Below, in pieces: positions 13,833-21,701 of a stretch of DNA of 32,458 nucleotides. The stretch's first letter is position 1; every line of letters starts with the position of its first letter. The translations under genes were made by a program, and so were the position numbers. Source of the DNA: Paracoccaceae bacterium (GTDB lineage: Bacteria > Pseudomonadota > Alphaproteobacteria > Rhodobacterales > Rhodobacteraceae); contig JADGFD010000020.1 in assembly GCA_016744015.1 (NCBI GenBank), forward strand, positions 1-32,458, in the 5' to 3' direction. The notes beneath the pieces were generated by a model, which was not told where the DNA came from, made no database searches, and was given only the letters and a program-made list of their open reading frames with translations.

Positions 13833-14393
13833 CTACCGCCGCCAAGTGCGAATAGGCCCGCAATCCATATGAACAAAATTCGAGCGGCCATAGCGACCTA
13901 CGCCACCGGCATTACAGGCAATGGCGGCCGCCGCCATTTGGGTTGTGCTGCGGGTAGACAGCCGCAAATCAGCCGCCATGCCTTTGATGTGGTAAGAGCC
14001 TGTGGCCACGCCACGATTGCGCGAAGCCAGCATGGCATTTGTGGCGGGTGAGCGGTAGCCTGAGAGCATCAGATAAGGCTCATCGGTTTCCATCAAGCGG
14101 TGAGTTGCGGCGATAATATCAATATTGCGACGATCATAATTGATAGCCTCATTATGCCGCCAATCCCGCATGAAATTGCTAACTTCCGTGAGGGCTTCAT
14201 CAATATACTGGCCTTCGATCCAGTAGATCATATCTATCGATTCCGCGGTGCGCTGGTTGCGCATAGTAATGCGCCGCACATCGCCTGAACCACGAAGAAC
14301 GCCTGCAGCATTGCTGTAAACGGGGGCTGCCGTAAGCGCAGTTGCGGCGAACGCACGCAAAAGCCCACGGCGAGTAAGTTGACTGCTTTTCAT
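13833..14393 (-). CDS. DUF882 / M15-type murein endopeptidase (MepK/YcbK-like)
   Basis: The 186-residue product begins MKSSQLTRRGLLRAFAATAL, a twin-arginine-style signal (TRRGLL) with cleavage likely near residue 30. The catalytic fold is M15-type zinc peptidase: SGYRS (111-115), H135 and D142 in SYHIKGMAADLR, and H175 in NFVHMDCGP. In E. coli MepK (YcbK) cleaves 3-3 and 4-3 peptide crosslinks in peptidoglycan and is next to the L,D-transpeptidase gene ycbB; here the same two families are divergent neighbours. Start 14393 places the RR motif near the N-terminus; ATGs at 14423 and 14462 are in frame upstream but lack good ribosome-binding sites. A terminator follows at 13785-13805. Confidence 0.9.
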   Translation of the reverse strand: MKSSQLTRRGLLRAFAATALTAAPVYSNAAGVLRGSGDVRRITMRNQRTAESIDMIYWIEGQYIDEALTEVSNFMRDWRHNEAINYDRRNIDIIAATHRLMETDEPYLMLSGYRSPATNAMLASRNRGVATGSYHIKGMAADLRLSTRSTTQMAAAAIACNAGGVGRYGRSNFVHMDCGPIRTWRR

Positions 14394-14710
14394 GTAAGAC
14401 CTGCCTGTCCCAACTGAATTCATCTTGATGACGCTTTGTTTTTTTTGCGCGCCAATTTGCATAAATTTTATGTCATATTATGAATCTGAGGCCAAGACAT
14501 TCTTTACTTTGATGCGCGATTTTCCGCGCATATGGGCATGTTCAATAACGGAATCGTGAAGAGCATGAAAATGTTTTCGCTATGTTCTCAGATTGTGTTA
14601 CATTATTCACACTAAAATACCAATTCAAGATTATACGGCTTTATTGGCGCTAGATGGTTGACCATCTTTGCTATAAACGCGTGGAAATATCTTAAACGGG
14701 AGAACATTTA
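14394..14710. promoter_or_regulatory. Divergent control region between the MepK-like and L,D-transpeptidase genes
   Basis: This is 317 bases without a convincing gene, distinctly AT-rich (for example 14462-14640) compared with its surroundings. It must hold both promoters, but I see no strong -35/-10 pair on either strand. The only ordered element is the inverted repeat GATGGT-TG-ACCATC at 14653-14666. GGGAGA before ATG 14711 is the ribosome-binding site of the transpeptidase. Confidence 0.5.
14653..14666. promoter_or_regulatory. Inverted repeat upstream of the L,D-transpeptidase gene
   Basis: GATGGT (14653-14658) and ACCATC (14661-14666) form perfect six-base arms around TG, 45 bases before the start codon. 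This is compatible with an operator; no regulator can be named. Confidence 0.3.
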
Positions 14711-16342
14711 ATGTCCGCTGATTTTAAAACATCATTTTTCAAAACATCCGCATTTGTAGCGTTTGCATCATTGGCCCCATTGGCGGCCCAAGCGCAAGGT
14801 GCAACAGCGCTGATCTTACCGCCCGAATCCGGGGCGCTGATGACAGCGCTTACAGCAGGGAGCGATACTTCGCTTTATGCCTATTACGAATCCACCGATT
14901 TTGAGCCGGTATTTGCGGGCAGACCCGCGAAGCTGGCCGCGCTTATGAGCGCACTTGAAAGCGCAGGTTTGCACGGGTTGCCTGCCAATGACGAGCTCAT
15001 TGCCGATTTGCGAAATGCCATGGCCAATGCCGGCACGCCTGATGGCAAGGCCGCGCTCGAACTGATGGCAGCGCAAGCCTATGTTGATTTTGCAACCGAT
15101 CTTACATCTGGCCTGCTAAACCCCGATGATATTTCAAGCTTGATCAATATTGACGCCGTGCGCCCTGAAACCGGCGTTTTGCTGGTCAAAGCGGCGGCAA
15201 GCAATGGCAGCGGCGCGCTTTATGATGGTTTTGAGCCACAAGACCCAAGCTATAATGCCCTGCAAGAAGAGTTGGCGCGCCTTGAGGCGCTGGTGGAAGC
15301 CGGCGGCTGGGGGCCAAAAATTACTGCAGGCCGCGCGCTGCGCCCCGGGCAATCAAATGACCGGGTTTTGGCCATGCGCGTGCGCTTGCTGGCGCTCGGT
15401 TATGAGGGCACCGAGGGAGATTCGCCACGCTATGATGAGGCGCTGGTTGAAGCTGTAAAGGCTTTTCAAGCCGACAATACCCTCACCGCCGACGGGATTG
15501 TGGGCCCGCAAACCCTCACCGCACTTAATTCTGATCCGTCCATCCAGATGCAGCAAGTGATCGTTAATCTTGAGCGCCGCCGCTGGTTAAATTACGAGCT
15601 CGGCGCGCGGCATATTTTTGTGAACCAGGCCAATTTCACCGCGTATGTGGTTGATTACGGCCTGCCCACTTTGGTAACCCGCGTTGTGGTCGGTAAGGCG
15701 CGCGCCAAATATCAAACCCCTGAATTCATTGATCAAATGACCCATATGGTGGTAAACCCAGCATGGAATGTGCCGCAAAGCATTGCGTCGCAGGAGTATC
15801 TGCCGCAGCTATTGCGTGACCCAAGTGTTTTGACCCGCCAAAACATTACCATGCGGGTGCGCGGCTCTGGCGAGCGGGTAGATGCGCGCCTGATTGATAT
15901 GTCGCAATACACGGTGAACAATTTCCCGTTTGTGCTTCAGCAGCGCCCGGGCAGCCGGAATGCGCTTGGCAAGGTCAAGTTTATGTTCCCAAATAAGTAT
16001 AACGTTTATCTGCATGATACCCCCTCACGCTCATTGTTTAACCGCGATAGCCGTGCTTATAGCCATGGCTGCGTGCGGGTGCATCGCCCGCTAGATTTGG
16101 CTTATACGTTGCTTGCCCCTCAATCAGCTGACCCAGAGGGCGAATTTCAGGCTGCGCGTAATACTGGCCGCGAAACCACAATTAATCTGGAAACGCCTGT
16201 GCCAATATACCTGACTTATCAATCGGTGTTCTTGAATGAAGAGGGTGAGCTGGGGTATCGCGTGGATGTTTATGGCCGGGATCAGCTGGTTTTTGATGCT
16301 TTAGCAGAAAATGGCGTGACTTTGCCCGAGATCGCAAGCTAA
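14711..16342 (+). CDS. L,D-transpeptidase, YcbB/LdtD type
   Basis: This enzyme family makes 3-3 crosslinks between meso-DAP residues of peptidoglycan in the periplasm. The 543-residue product has a signal peptide (about 1-29, cleaving after AQAQG), an N-terminal scaffold domain, and a PG_binding_1 domain at about 210-275 (SNDRVLAMRVRLLALGYEG, TADGIVGPQTLTALN). The YkuD catalytic domain at about 300-470 has the motif SHGCVRVHR, with catalytic C454 and H452. The long YcbB-like layout, with the peptidoglycan-binding domain before the catalytic one, separates it from short YbiS-type enzymes. The start is ATG 14711 with CGGGAGA upstream. It is divergent from the MepK-like endopeptidase. lpxD follows after 48 bases. 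Confidence 0.95.
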   Translation: MSADFKTSFFKTSAFVAFASLAPLAAQAQGATALILPPESGALMTALTAGSDTSLYAYYESTDFEPVFAGRPAKLAALMSALESAGLHGLPANDELIADLRNAMANAGTPDGKAALELMAAQAYVDFATDLTSGLLNPDDISSLINIDAVRPETGVLLVKAAASNGSGALYDGFEPQDPSYNALQEELARLEALVEAGGWGPKITAGRALRPGQSNDRVLAMRVRLLALGYEGTEGDSPRYDEALVEAVKAFQADNTLTADGIVGPQTLTALNSDPSIQMQQVIVNLERRRWLNYELGARHIFVNQANFTAYVVDYGLPTLVTRVVVGKARAKYQTPEFIDQMTHMVVNPAWNVPQSIASQEYLPQLLRDPSVLTRQNITMRVRGSGERVDARLIDMSQYTVNNFPFVLQQRPGSRNALGKVKFMFPNKYNVYLHDTPSRSLFNRDSRAYSHGCVRVHRPLDLAYTLLAPQSADPEGEFQAARNTGRETTINLETPVPIYLTYQSVFLNEEGELGYRVDVYGRDQLVFDALAENGVTLPEIAS

Positions 16343-16354
16343 AACACCCGAAAG

Positions 16355-16372
16355 CGGCCCGCATGTGGGCCG
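16355..16372. other. Hairpin between the L,D-transpeptidase gene and lpxD
   Basis: CGGCCC (16355-16360) and GGGCCG (16367-16372) form a perfect six-base stem around six bases. There is no T-run, so it is not a standard terminator; transcription may continue into lpxD, 18 bases on. Confidence 0.4.
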
Positions 16373-16390
16373 TACATATGCGGGGGTCTT

Positions 16391-17485
16391 ATGGCTTTTA
16401 CGGTACATGAAATTGCAAAATCGCTCGCGGCTGATGCCGTGGGCGATTTATCGATTCTGCTGAGCGGGCCTGCACAGCCAGAAAGGGCGCGGGCTGATAG
16501 CCTTGCGCTGGCGATGGACCCGAAGTTTATTGCCAACCTTGCCAAGGGGAAGGCGCGCGTGGCGATTTTGCCCGAGGGCACAGATTGGAAAAAGCTAGGG
16601 CTGGACGCCGCAGTTTTTGCGCCGCACCCACGCTATGTTTTGAGCGGGGTCAACCAGCTTTTTGCCTATGTGATTGATGCACCCGTCGGTGTTCACCCCA
16701 CGGCATTTGTTGACCCAAGCGCCCAGATCGCGGCCAATGCATCCATTGGCGCATTTGTTTTTATTGGGGCTAAAGCAAAGATCGGCAAAAATGCCCGTAT
16801 TCTTTCCCATGTATCAGTGGCAGAGAATGCCAGCATTGGCGATGATTGCCTGCTTTATAACGGTGTGCGCATCGGAGCGCGGGTTAATATTGGGCATCGT
16901 TTTATTGCGCAGCCTAACGCGGTGGTTGGCGGTGACGGGTTTTCATTTGTTAGCCCGGAACCGGGGGCCGTAGAGGCCGCTCGCGCAGGGCAGCAACCTG
17001 CGGCCGACGCCATTCAAAAACACGGCTTTGCGCGCACCAATTCGCTGGGAGCGGTCACCATTGGTGATGATGTAGAGCTTGGTGCGGGCAGCACCATTGA
17101 CCGCGGCACGATTGTGGATACCACTGTGGGCGATGGCACCAAAATTGATAATCTGGTGATGCTGGGCCACAATGTGCAGGTGGGTGCGCATTGCTTGCTT
17201 TGTGCGCAAGTGGGTGTGGGCGGCAGCTCTGTGGTGGCAGATCGGGTGATTTTGGGCGGGCAGGTTGGCGTGGCGGACCATGTGAATATCGGCACCAATG
17301 TGGTGGCGGCGGGCAAGGCGGGCATCTCGTCAAACGTGCCACCAAATCGCTTTATCATGGGTAATCCGGCCATAAAGGCCGAGGCCAATGTGGAGAGCTA
17401 CAAAGCTTATCGGCGCTTACCCAAACTGGTGGCCAAAGTGGACGTGTTGCAAAAACAGGTTTCAAAACTGCTCGGGAAAGACTAG
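16391..17485 (+). CDS. lpxD: UDP-3-O-acylglucosamine N-acyltransferase
   Basis: LpxD adds the second 3-hydroxyacyl chain in lipid A synthesis, taking it from acyl carrier protein. The 364-residue product has the N-terminal uridine-binding domain (about 1-100) and the left-handed beta-helix of hexapeptide repeats (HPTAFVDPSAQIAANASIGA through GTNVVAAGKAGISSNVPPN). It contains the conserved GDGFSFV segment and the catalytic-type histidine in MLGHNVQVGAH. A C-terminal helix (RRLPKLVAKVDVLQKQVSKL) ends the trimeric fold. It is not in the usual fabZ-lpxA-lpxB cluster; an acyl carrier protein and a ketoacyl synthase follow, so the operon may supply its own acyl donor. The start is ATG 16391 with GGGGG upstream. 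Confidence 0.95.
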   Translation: MAFTVHEIAKSLAADAVGDLSILLSGPAQPERARADSLALAMDPKFIANLAKGKARVAILPEGTDWKKLGLDAAVFAPHPRYVLSGVNQLFAYVIDAPVGVHPTAFVDPSAQIAANASIGAFVFIGAKAKIGKNARILSHVSVAENASIGDDCLLYNGVRIGARVNIGHRFIAQPNAVVGGDGFSFVSPEPGAVEAARAGQQPAADAIQKHGFARTNSLGAVTIGDDVELGAGSTIDRGTIVDTTVGDGTKIDNLVMLGHNVQVGAHCLLCAQVGVGGSSVVADRVILGGQVGVADHVNIGTNVVAAGKAGISSNVPPNRFIMGNPAIKAEANVESYKAYRRLPKLVAKVDVLQKQVSKLLGKD

Positions 17486-17512
17486 GTATTTCTTACGGGA
17501 TTGAGGAACGCA

Positions 17513-17776
17513 ATGGGTGAGAGTGTAGCGCATAAAGTGAAAGCCATCATCGCCGAGCAGGCGATGCTTGACCCGTGCGAAGTTTCGCTGGATGCCACGC
17601 TTGAAAGCCTTGGAGTCGATAGTTTAGGACTGGTTGAAACTGTGTTTGCCATTGAAGAGACGTTTGATGTGCACGTGCCGTTTAATGCCAACGACCCTGA
17701 GAGCAAAGCGTTTGATATCAGATCAGTAGAGAGCATTGTTAAGGCGGTTGAAGCGTTGATTGCTGAGGCGAAATAA
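17513..17776 (+). CDS. Acyl carrier protein (specialised paralogue)
   Basis: The 87-residue product has the phosphopantetheine site S37 in LGVDSLGLVET and the four-helix ACP pattern, but the third region (FDVHVPFNANDPESKAFDIR) is longer than in housekeeping AcpP. Acyl carrier proteins hold growing or finished acyl chains as thioesters. ATG 17513 follows GAGGA seven bases upstream; the in-frame TTG 17501 is part of that site. It lies 27 bases after lpxD and shares a zero-gap junction with the ketoacyl synthase (TAA then GTG). The context suggests a dedicated lipid A acyl carrier, like AcpXL of rhizobia, though this is inference. Confidence 0.9.
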   Translation: MGESVAHKVKAIIAEQAMLDPCEVSLDATLESLGVDSLGLVETVFAIEETFDVHVPFNANDPESKAFDIRSVESIVKAVEALIAEAK

Positions 17777-18979
17777 GTGGAGCGACGGGTTGTTATTACC
17801 GGCATGGGCGCGATTTCATCGCTTGGGATGAGCGCAGGCGCAACCATGGATGCCATGGCGGCAGGGCTTTCAGGTATTTCTGCTTTGGAATTTCAGGATG
17901 TAGAACGGCTGCAAATCCGCATTGGCGGGCAGATAAAAGGCTATGACGAGGCTAAGCATTTTTCGCGGCAAGAGCTAACGCTTTATGACCGTTTCACACA
18001 GTTTGCTGTGCTGGCTGCCCGCGAGGCGGTGGCGCAATCAGGGGCTATGCTGGCAGGGGCGGCGCAAAGCGGCGTGGTGCTTGGCACCTCGGGCGGCGGC
18101 CTGCAAACGCAGGACGAAAATTTTCGCAAAGTTTACGAGGAGGGCAAAAACAGGGTGCACCCGTTTGTCGTGCCTCGCCTGATGAACAACGCCGCTGCCA
18201 GCCATCTTTCGATGCTGCACGGCATTACCGGCCCTAGCTACACTGTCTCTACCGCCTGTGCTTCCAGCAACCACGCCATGGGGCAGGCGTTTCATATGAT
18301 CCGAGCAGGCATGGCGGATAGCATGCTGACAGGCGGCGCTGAATCTATGCTTTGCTTTGGCGGCATTAAGGCGTGGGAGGGGCTGCGGGTGATGTCAAAA
18401 ACCGGCTGCCGCCCGTTTTCGGCCAATCGGGACGGCATGGTGCAAGGTGAGGGTGCAGCCGTGTTTGTATTTGAGGCGCTGGATGTGGCCGAGGCGCGCG
18501 GGGCCGAAATTTTGGCTGAGGTCGCGGGCTTTGCCATGACATCCGATGCGTCAGATATTGTAATGCCCAACCAAAACGGTGCGGTGCGGGCAATGCAGGG
18601 CGCGCTGCAAGATGCAGGGCTAAGCCCCGATGATATCGGCTATATTAATGCGCACGGCACTGGAACGCTGGGAAATGACCGCACCGAGAGCGCGGCCATT
18701 CAGGAAGTATTTGGCAGAAATGCCCCGCCGATTTCCTCTACCAAATCCATGCATGGGCATCTGATTGGTGGCACCGGTGCGGTGGAGCTTTTGGCTTGTA
18801 TCATGGCTTTGCGCGAGGGCATTTTAGCCCCGACCATCAATTATGATCAGCCGGATCCGGCTTGCGGATTAAACGTGGTGCCAAATGTCGCGCAGAAAGC
18901 AAAGCCAAGGGCGACCCTCAGCAATGCTTTTGCGTTTGGCGGTTTAAATGCCGTGCTGGCGCTGCGCTCAGCGGGCTGA
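17777..18979 (+). CDS. Beta-ketoacyl-ACP synthase (KAS II/FabF family)
   Basis: These enzymes condense malonyl-ACP with an acyl chain in fatty acid elongation. The 400-residue protein has the full catalytic triad: C161 in STACASSNHA, H293 in NAHGTGT and H328 in MHGHLIGGTGAVE. It begins RRVVITGMGAISSLG, the usual thiolase-fold start. Translation begins at GTG 17777, immediately after the stop of the acyl carrier protein gene. It is shorter and more divergent than housekeeping FabF (about 412-420). Its place after lpxD and a special ACP points to making a particular hydroxyacyl or long chain for lipid A. The 3' end overlaps the convergent IalB gene by 12 bases. Confidence 0.93.
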   Translation: MERRVVITGMGAISSLGMSAGATMDAMAAGLSGISALEFQDVERLQIRIGGQIKGYDEAKHFSRQELTLYDRFTQFAVLAAREAVAQSGAMLAGAAQSGVVLGTSGGGLQTQDENFRKVYEEGKNRVHPFVVPRLMNNAAASHLSMLHGITGPSYTVSTACASSNHAMGQAFHMIRAGMADSMLTGGAESMLCFGGIKAWEGLRVMSKTGCRPFSANRDGMVQGEGAAVFVFEALDVAEARGAEILAEVAGFAMTSDASDIVMPNQNGAVRAMQGALQDAGLSPDDIGYINAHGTGTLGNDRTESAAIQEVFGRNAPPISSTKSMHGHLIGGTGAVELLACIMALREGILAPTINYDQPDPACGLNVVPNVAQKAKPRATLSNAFAFGGLNAVLALRSAG

Positions 18980-19504
18980 AAGGTCTGCCACCGCGTCGGT
19001 GAAGCCGGCAAGAGAAAGCGATGCTTGCACTGGGTTCTCCGCATCGGTAACTGCAAAAATGTTGATATTGGCATCTGAGCCGGATTTGAAAGCATTGACT
19101 TGAGCTGCGGTCAGACCAAAGCGGGCATAGCAGCCTTGGCGGTCACACCAGCTAAAGGGGTAGGCGGCGGGCACGCCATCACCAACGGCCACCGAAATGC
19201 CGCGCGGCAGCAAGGTCAGCAGTGGTGAAACCATAACCACACCAAGCTGCGCGGAGCTCTCTTCGGGAAGGGCTTGCATCGTTACACTCACCACGCTGTT
19301 GCCCTCGGCATCCAATGCCAGCTGCACCATGCGGCAGCCGGTGCCATCTTCACCGCAGCGGATTTCCCAATCGCCATGCCGCGCAACGGTGCCGTTGTTC
19401 TGGTCTGCCAGTTCTTGCAGAGTCGGAAACTCGCTATCCTGTGCGAGGGCGGCTGTGCCCATTAGGCTGGTGGCGGCAAAAACAGTGGCGAGAATACGGC
19501 GCAT
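18968..19504 (-). CDS. Invasion-associated locus B (IalB) family exported protein
   Basis: The 178-residue product starts MRRILATVFAATSLMGTAAL with signal cleavage likely after ALA (about residue 22). The mature part has HGDWEIRCGEDGTGCRMVQL and SWCDRQGCYARFGL, the paired-cysteine pattern of the IalB/Pfam 'Invasion associated locus B' family. The family is named from Bartonella but is widespread in free-living alphaproteobacteria, where its role is unclear; a periplasmic location is expected. ATG 19504 is used because AAAGGA lies about ten bases upstream; the TTG three codons earlier is too close to that site. It is convergent with and overlaps the ketoacyl synthase gene. Confidence 0.9.
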   Translation of the reverse strand: MRRILATVFAATSLMGTAALAQDSEFPTLQELADQNNGTVARHGDWEIRCGEDGTGCRMVQLALDAEGNSVVSVTMQALPEESSAQLGVVMVSPLLTLLPRGISVAVGDGVPAAYPFSWCDRQGCYARFGLTAAQVNAFKSGSDANINIFAVTDAENPVQASLSLAGFTDAVADLSAR

Positions 19505-19666
19505 ATCAAGCAATCCTTTGTGATAATTCAGTTTATCTGTTGGTGTCAGGAAGCAGCGCGGGAGTCAACGGGTCTGTTAAATTTCGGCAAAAAATCGCCC
19601 GCATTCGGGGCTGTTTTTCCGCCAGTTTTACCTATAGAATTTTTGAAACAAGTTTGAGGGGGTAAA

Positions 19667-21202
19667 ATGGAACAAGACCGGATATTTATAGGTGGGGCAG
19701 GCGAAGGCTATACCACCGCCGAGGAAATGCTGCTGAAATATGCCAACCGCCACGGGCTTATTGCCGGGGCCACAGGCACCGGGAAAACCGTCACGCTGCA
19801 AATTTTAGCCGAGAGCTTTTCAAAGGCAGGTGTGCCGGTGTTTATGGCAGATGTTAAGGGGGACCTTTCAGGCATGGCCGTGGCTGGCTCACCCACACAT
19901 AAGCTGCATGAAAAGCTGATTTCACGGGCCGAGAGAATTGGCTATGAGGATTACGGCTATGAGGCTTTTCCGGTTACATTTTGGGATCTGTTTGGCGAAA
20001 AAGGCCACCCTGTGCGGACCACAATTTCAGAAATGGGGCCGTTGCTTTTGTCGCGTTTACTGGAGCTTTCTGAAGCGCAGGAAGGTGTGCTGAATATTGC
20101 TTTCAGGATGGCTGATGAGCAATCAATGCTGCTGTTGGACCTGAAAGACCTGCAATCATTGCTGGTGTGGCTGGGGGAAAACGCCGATAAGGTCGGGCTG
20201 CGGTATGGCAACATTTCCAAAGCCTCTATCGGGGCCATCCAGCGCCGTTTGCTGGTTTTGGAAAACCAGGGTGCAACCCAGTTTTTTGGTGAGCCGGCCT
20301 TAAAGCTCGAAGATATGATCTCGACCACGCCCGCAGGGCTGGGCCGCGTGAATATCCTGGCGGCTGACCGCCTCATGGGGGCGCCGCGGTTATATGCGAC
20401 CTTCCTGCTTTGGCTGCTATCGGAGCTATTTGAAAACCTGCCCGAGGTGGGCGACCCTGATAAGCCCAAATTTGTGTTTTTCTTTGATGAAGCACATCTG
20501 CTGTTTGATGATGCGCCCAAAGCGTTGCTAGATAAAGTTGAGCAGGTGGCACGGTTGATCCGCTCTAAGGGCGTGGGCGTGTTTTTCATCACTCAGCAGC
20601 CCGATGATGTGCCGTCTGACATTCTGGGCCAGTTGGGCAACCGGGTGCAGCACGCTTTGCGCGCCTATACGCCGCGAGATCAAAAGGCCCTAAGGGCAGC
20701 CGCTGAGACCTTTAGGCCCAACCCGCGTTTTGATACCGAAGACGCGATCAGGGACGTCGGGGTTGGTGAGGCTGTGGTTTCACTATTGGAGCGCAAGGGC
20801 GTGCCTTCGATGGTTGAGCGCACACTTATTCGGCCACCATCCTCACGCTTGGGGCCGTTGGATATGGCAGGGCGTAAAGCTGTTATGGCAAATTCGGCTC
20901 TGGGCGCGGCTTATGATGAGCCTGTTGACAGGGTGAGCGCGTTTGAAATGCTGGCCGCGCGGGCCGAGGCTGCGGCGGAAAAGGCTGAGGAGGATGTGCG
21001 GGAAGCGCCAGAGGCCCCGCGTGAGTTTAGTGCGGCGCGGCGGTATTCGGCGGGGAATTCTTATAGTGCCAAAAAGCCGGTTAAGCGGCGGAGCGATAGT
21101 GCCGGCGGGGCTTTTACCAAGTCGTTTTCCCGCTCCTTTGGCAGTAAAATGGGAAACTCGATTGCGCGGGGCATTTTAGGGTCGTTCTTTAAATCGCGTT
21201 AG
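19667..21202 (+). CDS. DUF853 / HerA-like ATPase (YjgR type)
   Basis: The 511-residue protein matches E. coli YjgR in length and layout. It has a Walker A motif GATGTGKT (34-41), DVKGDLSG at about 62, a Walker B motif FVFFFDEAH (269-277), [11 protein letters not shown] as the sensor strand, and [20 protein letters not shown]. The tail from about 415 is Ala/Glu-rich, then Ser/Arg-rich and basic ([16 protein letters not shown]), likely disordered. The family belongs to the HerA/FtsK group of hexameric P-loop ATPases; its substrate is not established. The start is ATG 19667 with GAGGGGG upstream. It is divergent from the IalB gene and stands alone, followed by the ArsR control region. Confidence 0.92.
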   Translation: MEQDRIFIGGAGEGYTTAEEMLLKYANRHGLIAGATGTGKTVTLQILAESFSKAGVPVFMADVKGDLSGMAVAGSPTHKLHEKLISRAERIGYEDYGYEAFPVTFWDLFGEKGHPVRTTISEMGPLLLSRLLELSEAQEGVLNIAFRMADEQSMLLLDLKDLQSLLVWLGENADKVGLRYGNISKASIGAIQRRLLVLENQGATQFFGEPALKLEDMISTTPAGLGRVNILAADRLMGAPRLYATFLLWLLSELFENLPEVGDPDKPKFVFFFDEAHLLFDDAPKALLDKVEQVARLIRSKGVGVFFITQQPDDVPSDILGQLGNRVQHALRAYTPRDQKALRAAAETFRPNPRFDTEDAIRDVGVGEAVVSLLERKGVPSMVERTLIRPPSSRLGPLDMAGRKAVMANSALGAAYDEPVDRVSAFEMLAARAEAAAEKAEEDVREAPEAPREFSAARRYSAGNSYSAKKPVKRRSDSAGGAFTKSFSRSFGSKMGNSIARGILGSFFKSR

Positions 21203-21363
21203 GAGATGATGCCTGTTTGGAATGGGTAGGTGAGGGCTGCGACCGCGCCAATTGGCGGCCTTAACCCTGACCAAAAGCAAATCGCTTTCTTTGGTTCTAC
21301 TTGGCGCGATACTCAACATGGGTAAAAATACGCGAGGGGTAACACTTTCTTAGGTGTTTGCTA

Positions 21364-21407
21364 ATAACTAGATACCTAGGTATTTAGATACCTAGGTATC
21401 TAGTTAT
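21364..21407. promoter_or_regulatory. 44-bp near-perfect palindrome: double operator over the arsR-like promoter
   Basis: The 44 bases form one inverted repeat with only one mismatched pair flanking the centre (21384 versus 21387). It also contains two copies of the perfect 12-bp palindrome ATACCTAGGTAT (21372-21383 and 21388-21399... within the repeated block AGATACCTAGGTAT). A TATGAT at 21405-21410 can serve as the -10, and AGGA at 21417-21420 is the ribosome-binding site of the gene at 21429. ArsR-family dimers bind palindromes of this kind, so autorepression is likely. Confidence 0.75.
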
Positions 21408-21428
21408 GATAAGTATAGGAAAAGCGAA

Positions 21429-21701
21429 ATGAAACCAACACTTAAGCAAAAAAACATGGCCATTTTTTTTGATGCACTTTCGCACCCAAGGCGGCTGATG
21501 CTCTTTCATATGCTTCGAGATTCAGGGCAAAGTGGAATGGCGATTCATCAGCTGCTCAAGTGTACCAATCTCACGCCCGCAACGCTGTCTTTTCATCTTG
21601 GGAAAATGCTACAAGGCCGAATTCTTAAGCGGAAAACCAAAGGAAGCGAAGTCTGGTTCTCTGTAAACCACGGCGCCTTTGCCATGCTAGACAGCCTCTA
21701 A
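21429..21701 (+). CDS. ArsR-family transcriptional regulator
   Basis: The 90-residue product is a single winged helix-turn-helix: KNMAIFFDALSHPRRLMLFH (helices 1-2), GMAIHQLLKCTNLTPATLSFHLGKM (HTH), LKRKTKGSEVWFSVNH (wing). The classic metal motif ELCVCDL is missing and only one cysteine (LLKCTNL) is present, so it is unlikely to be a standard arsenic, zinc or persulfide sensor. The ATG follows AGGA by eight bases. It sits 21 bases downstream of a 44-bp palindrome that should be its own operator. No target gene other than itself is adjacent: the upstream ATPase gene ends here, and the downstream CorC gene is convergent with a four-base overlap. Confidence 0.93.
   Translation: MKPTLKQKNMAIFFDALSHPRRLMLFHMLRDSGQSGMAIHQLLKCTNLTPATLSFHLGKMLQGRILKRKTKGSEVWFSVNHGAFAMLDSL

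Noticed and set aside
12985-13891. Two long minus ORFs opposite proA
   Set aside because: Both are shadow frames of the high-GC third-position pattern of proA.
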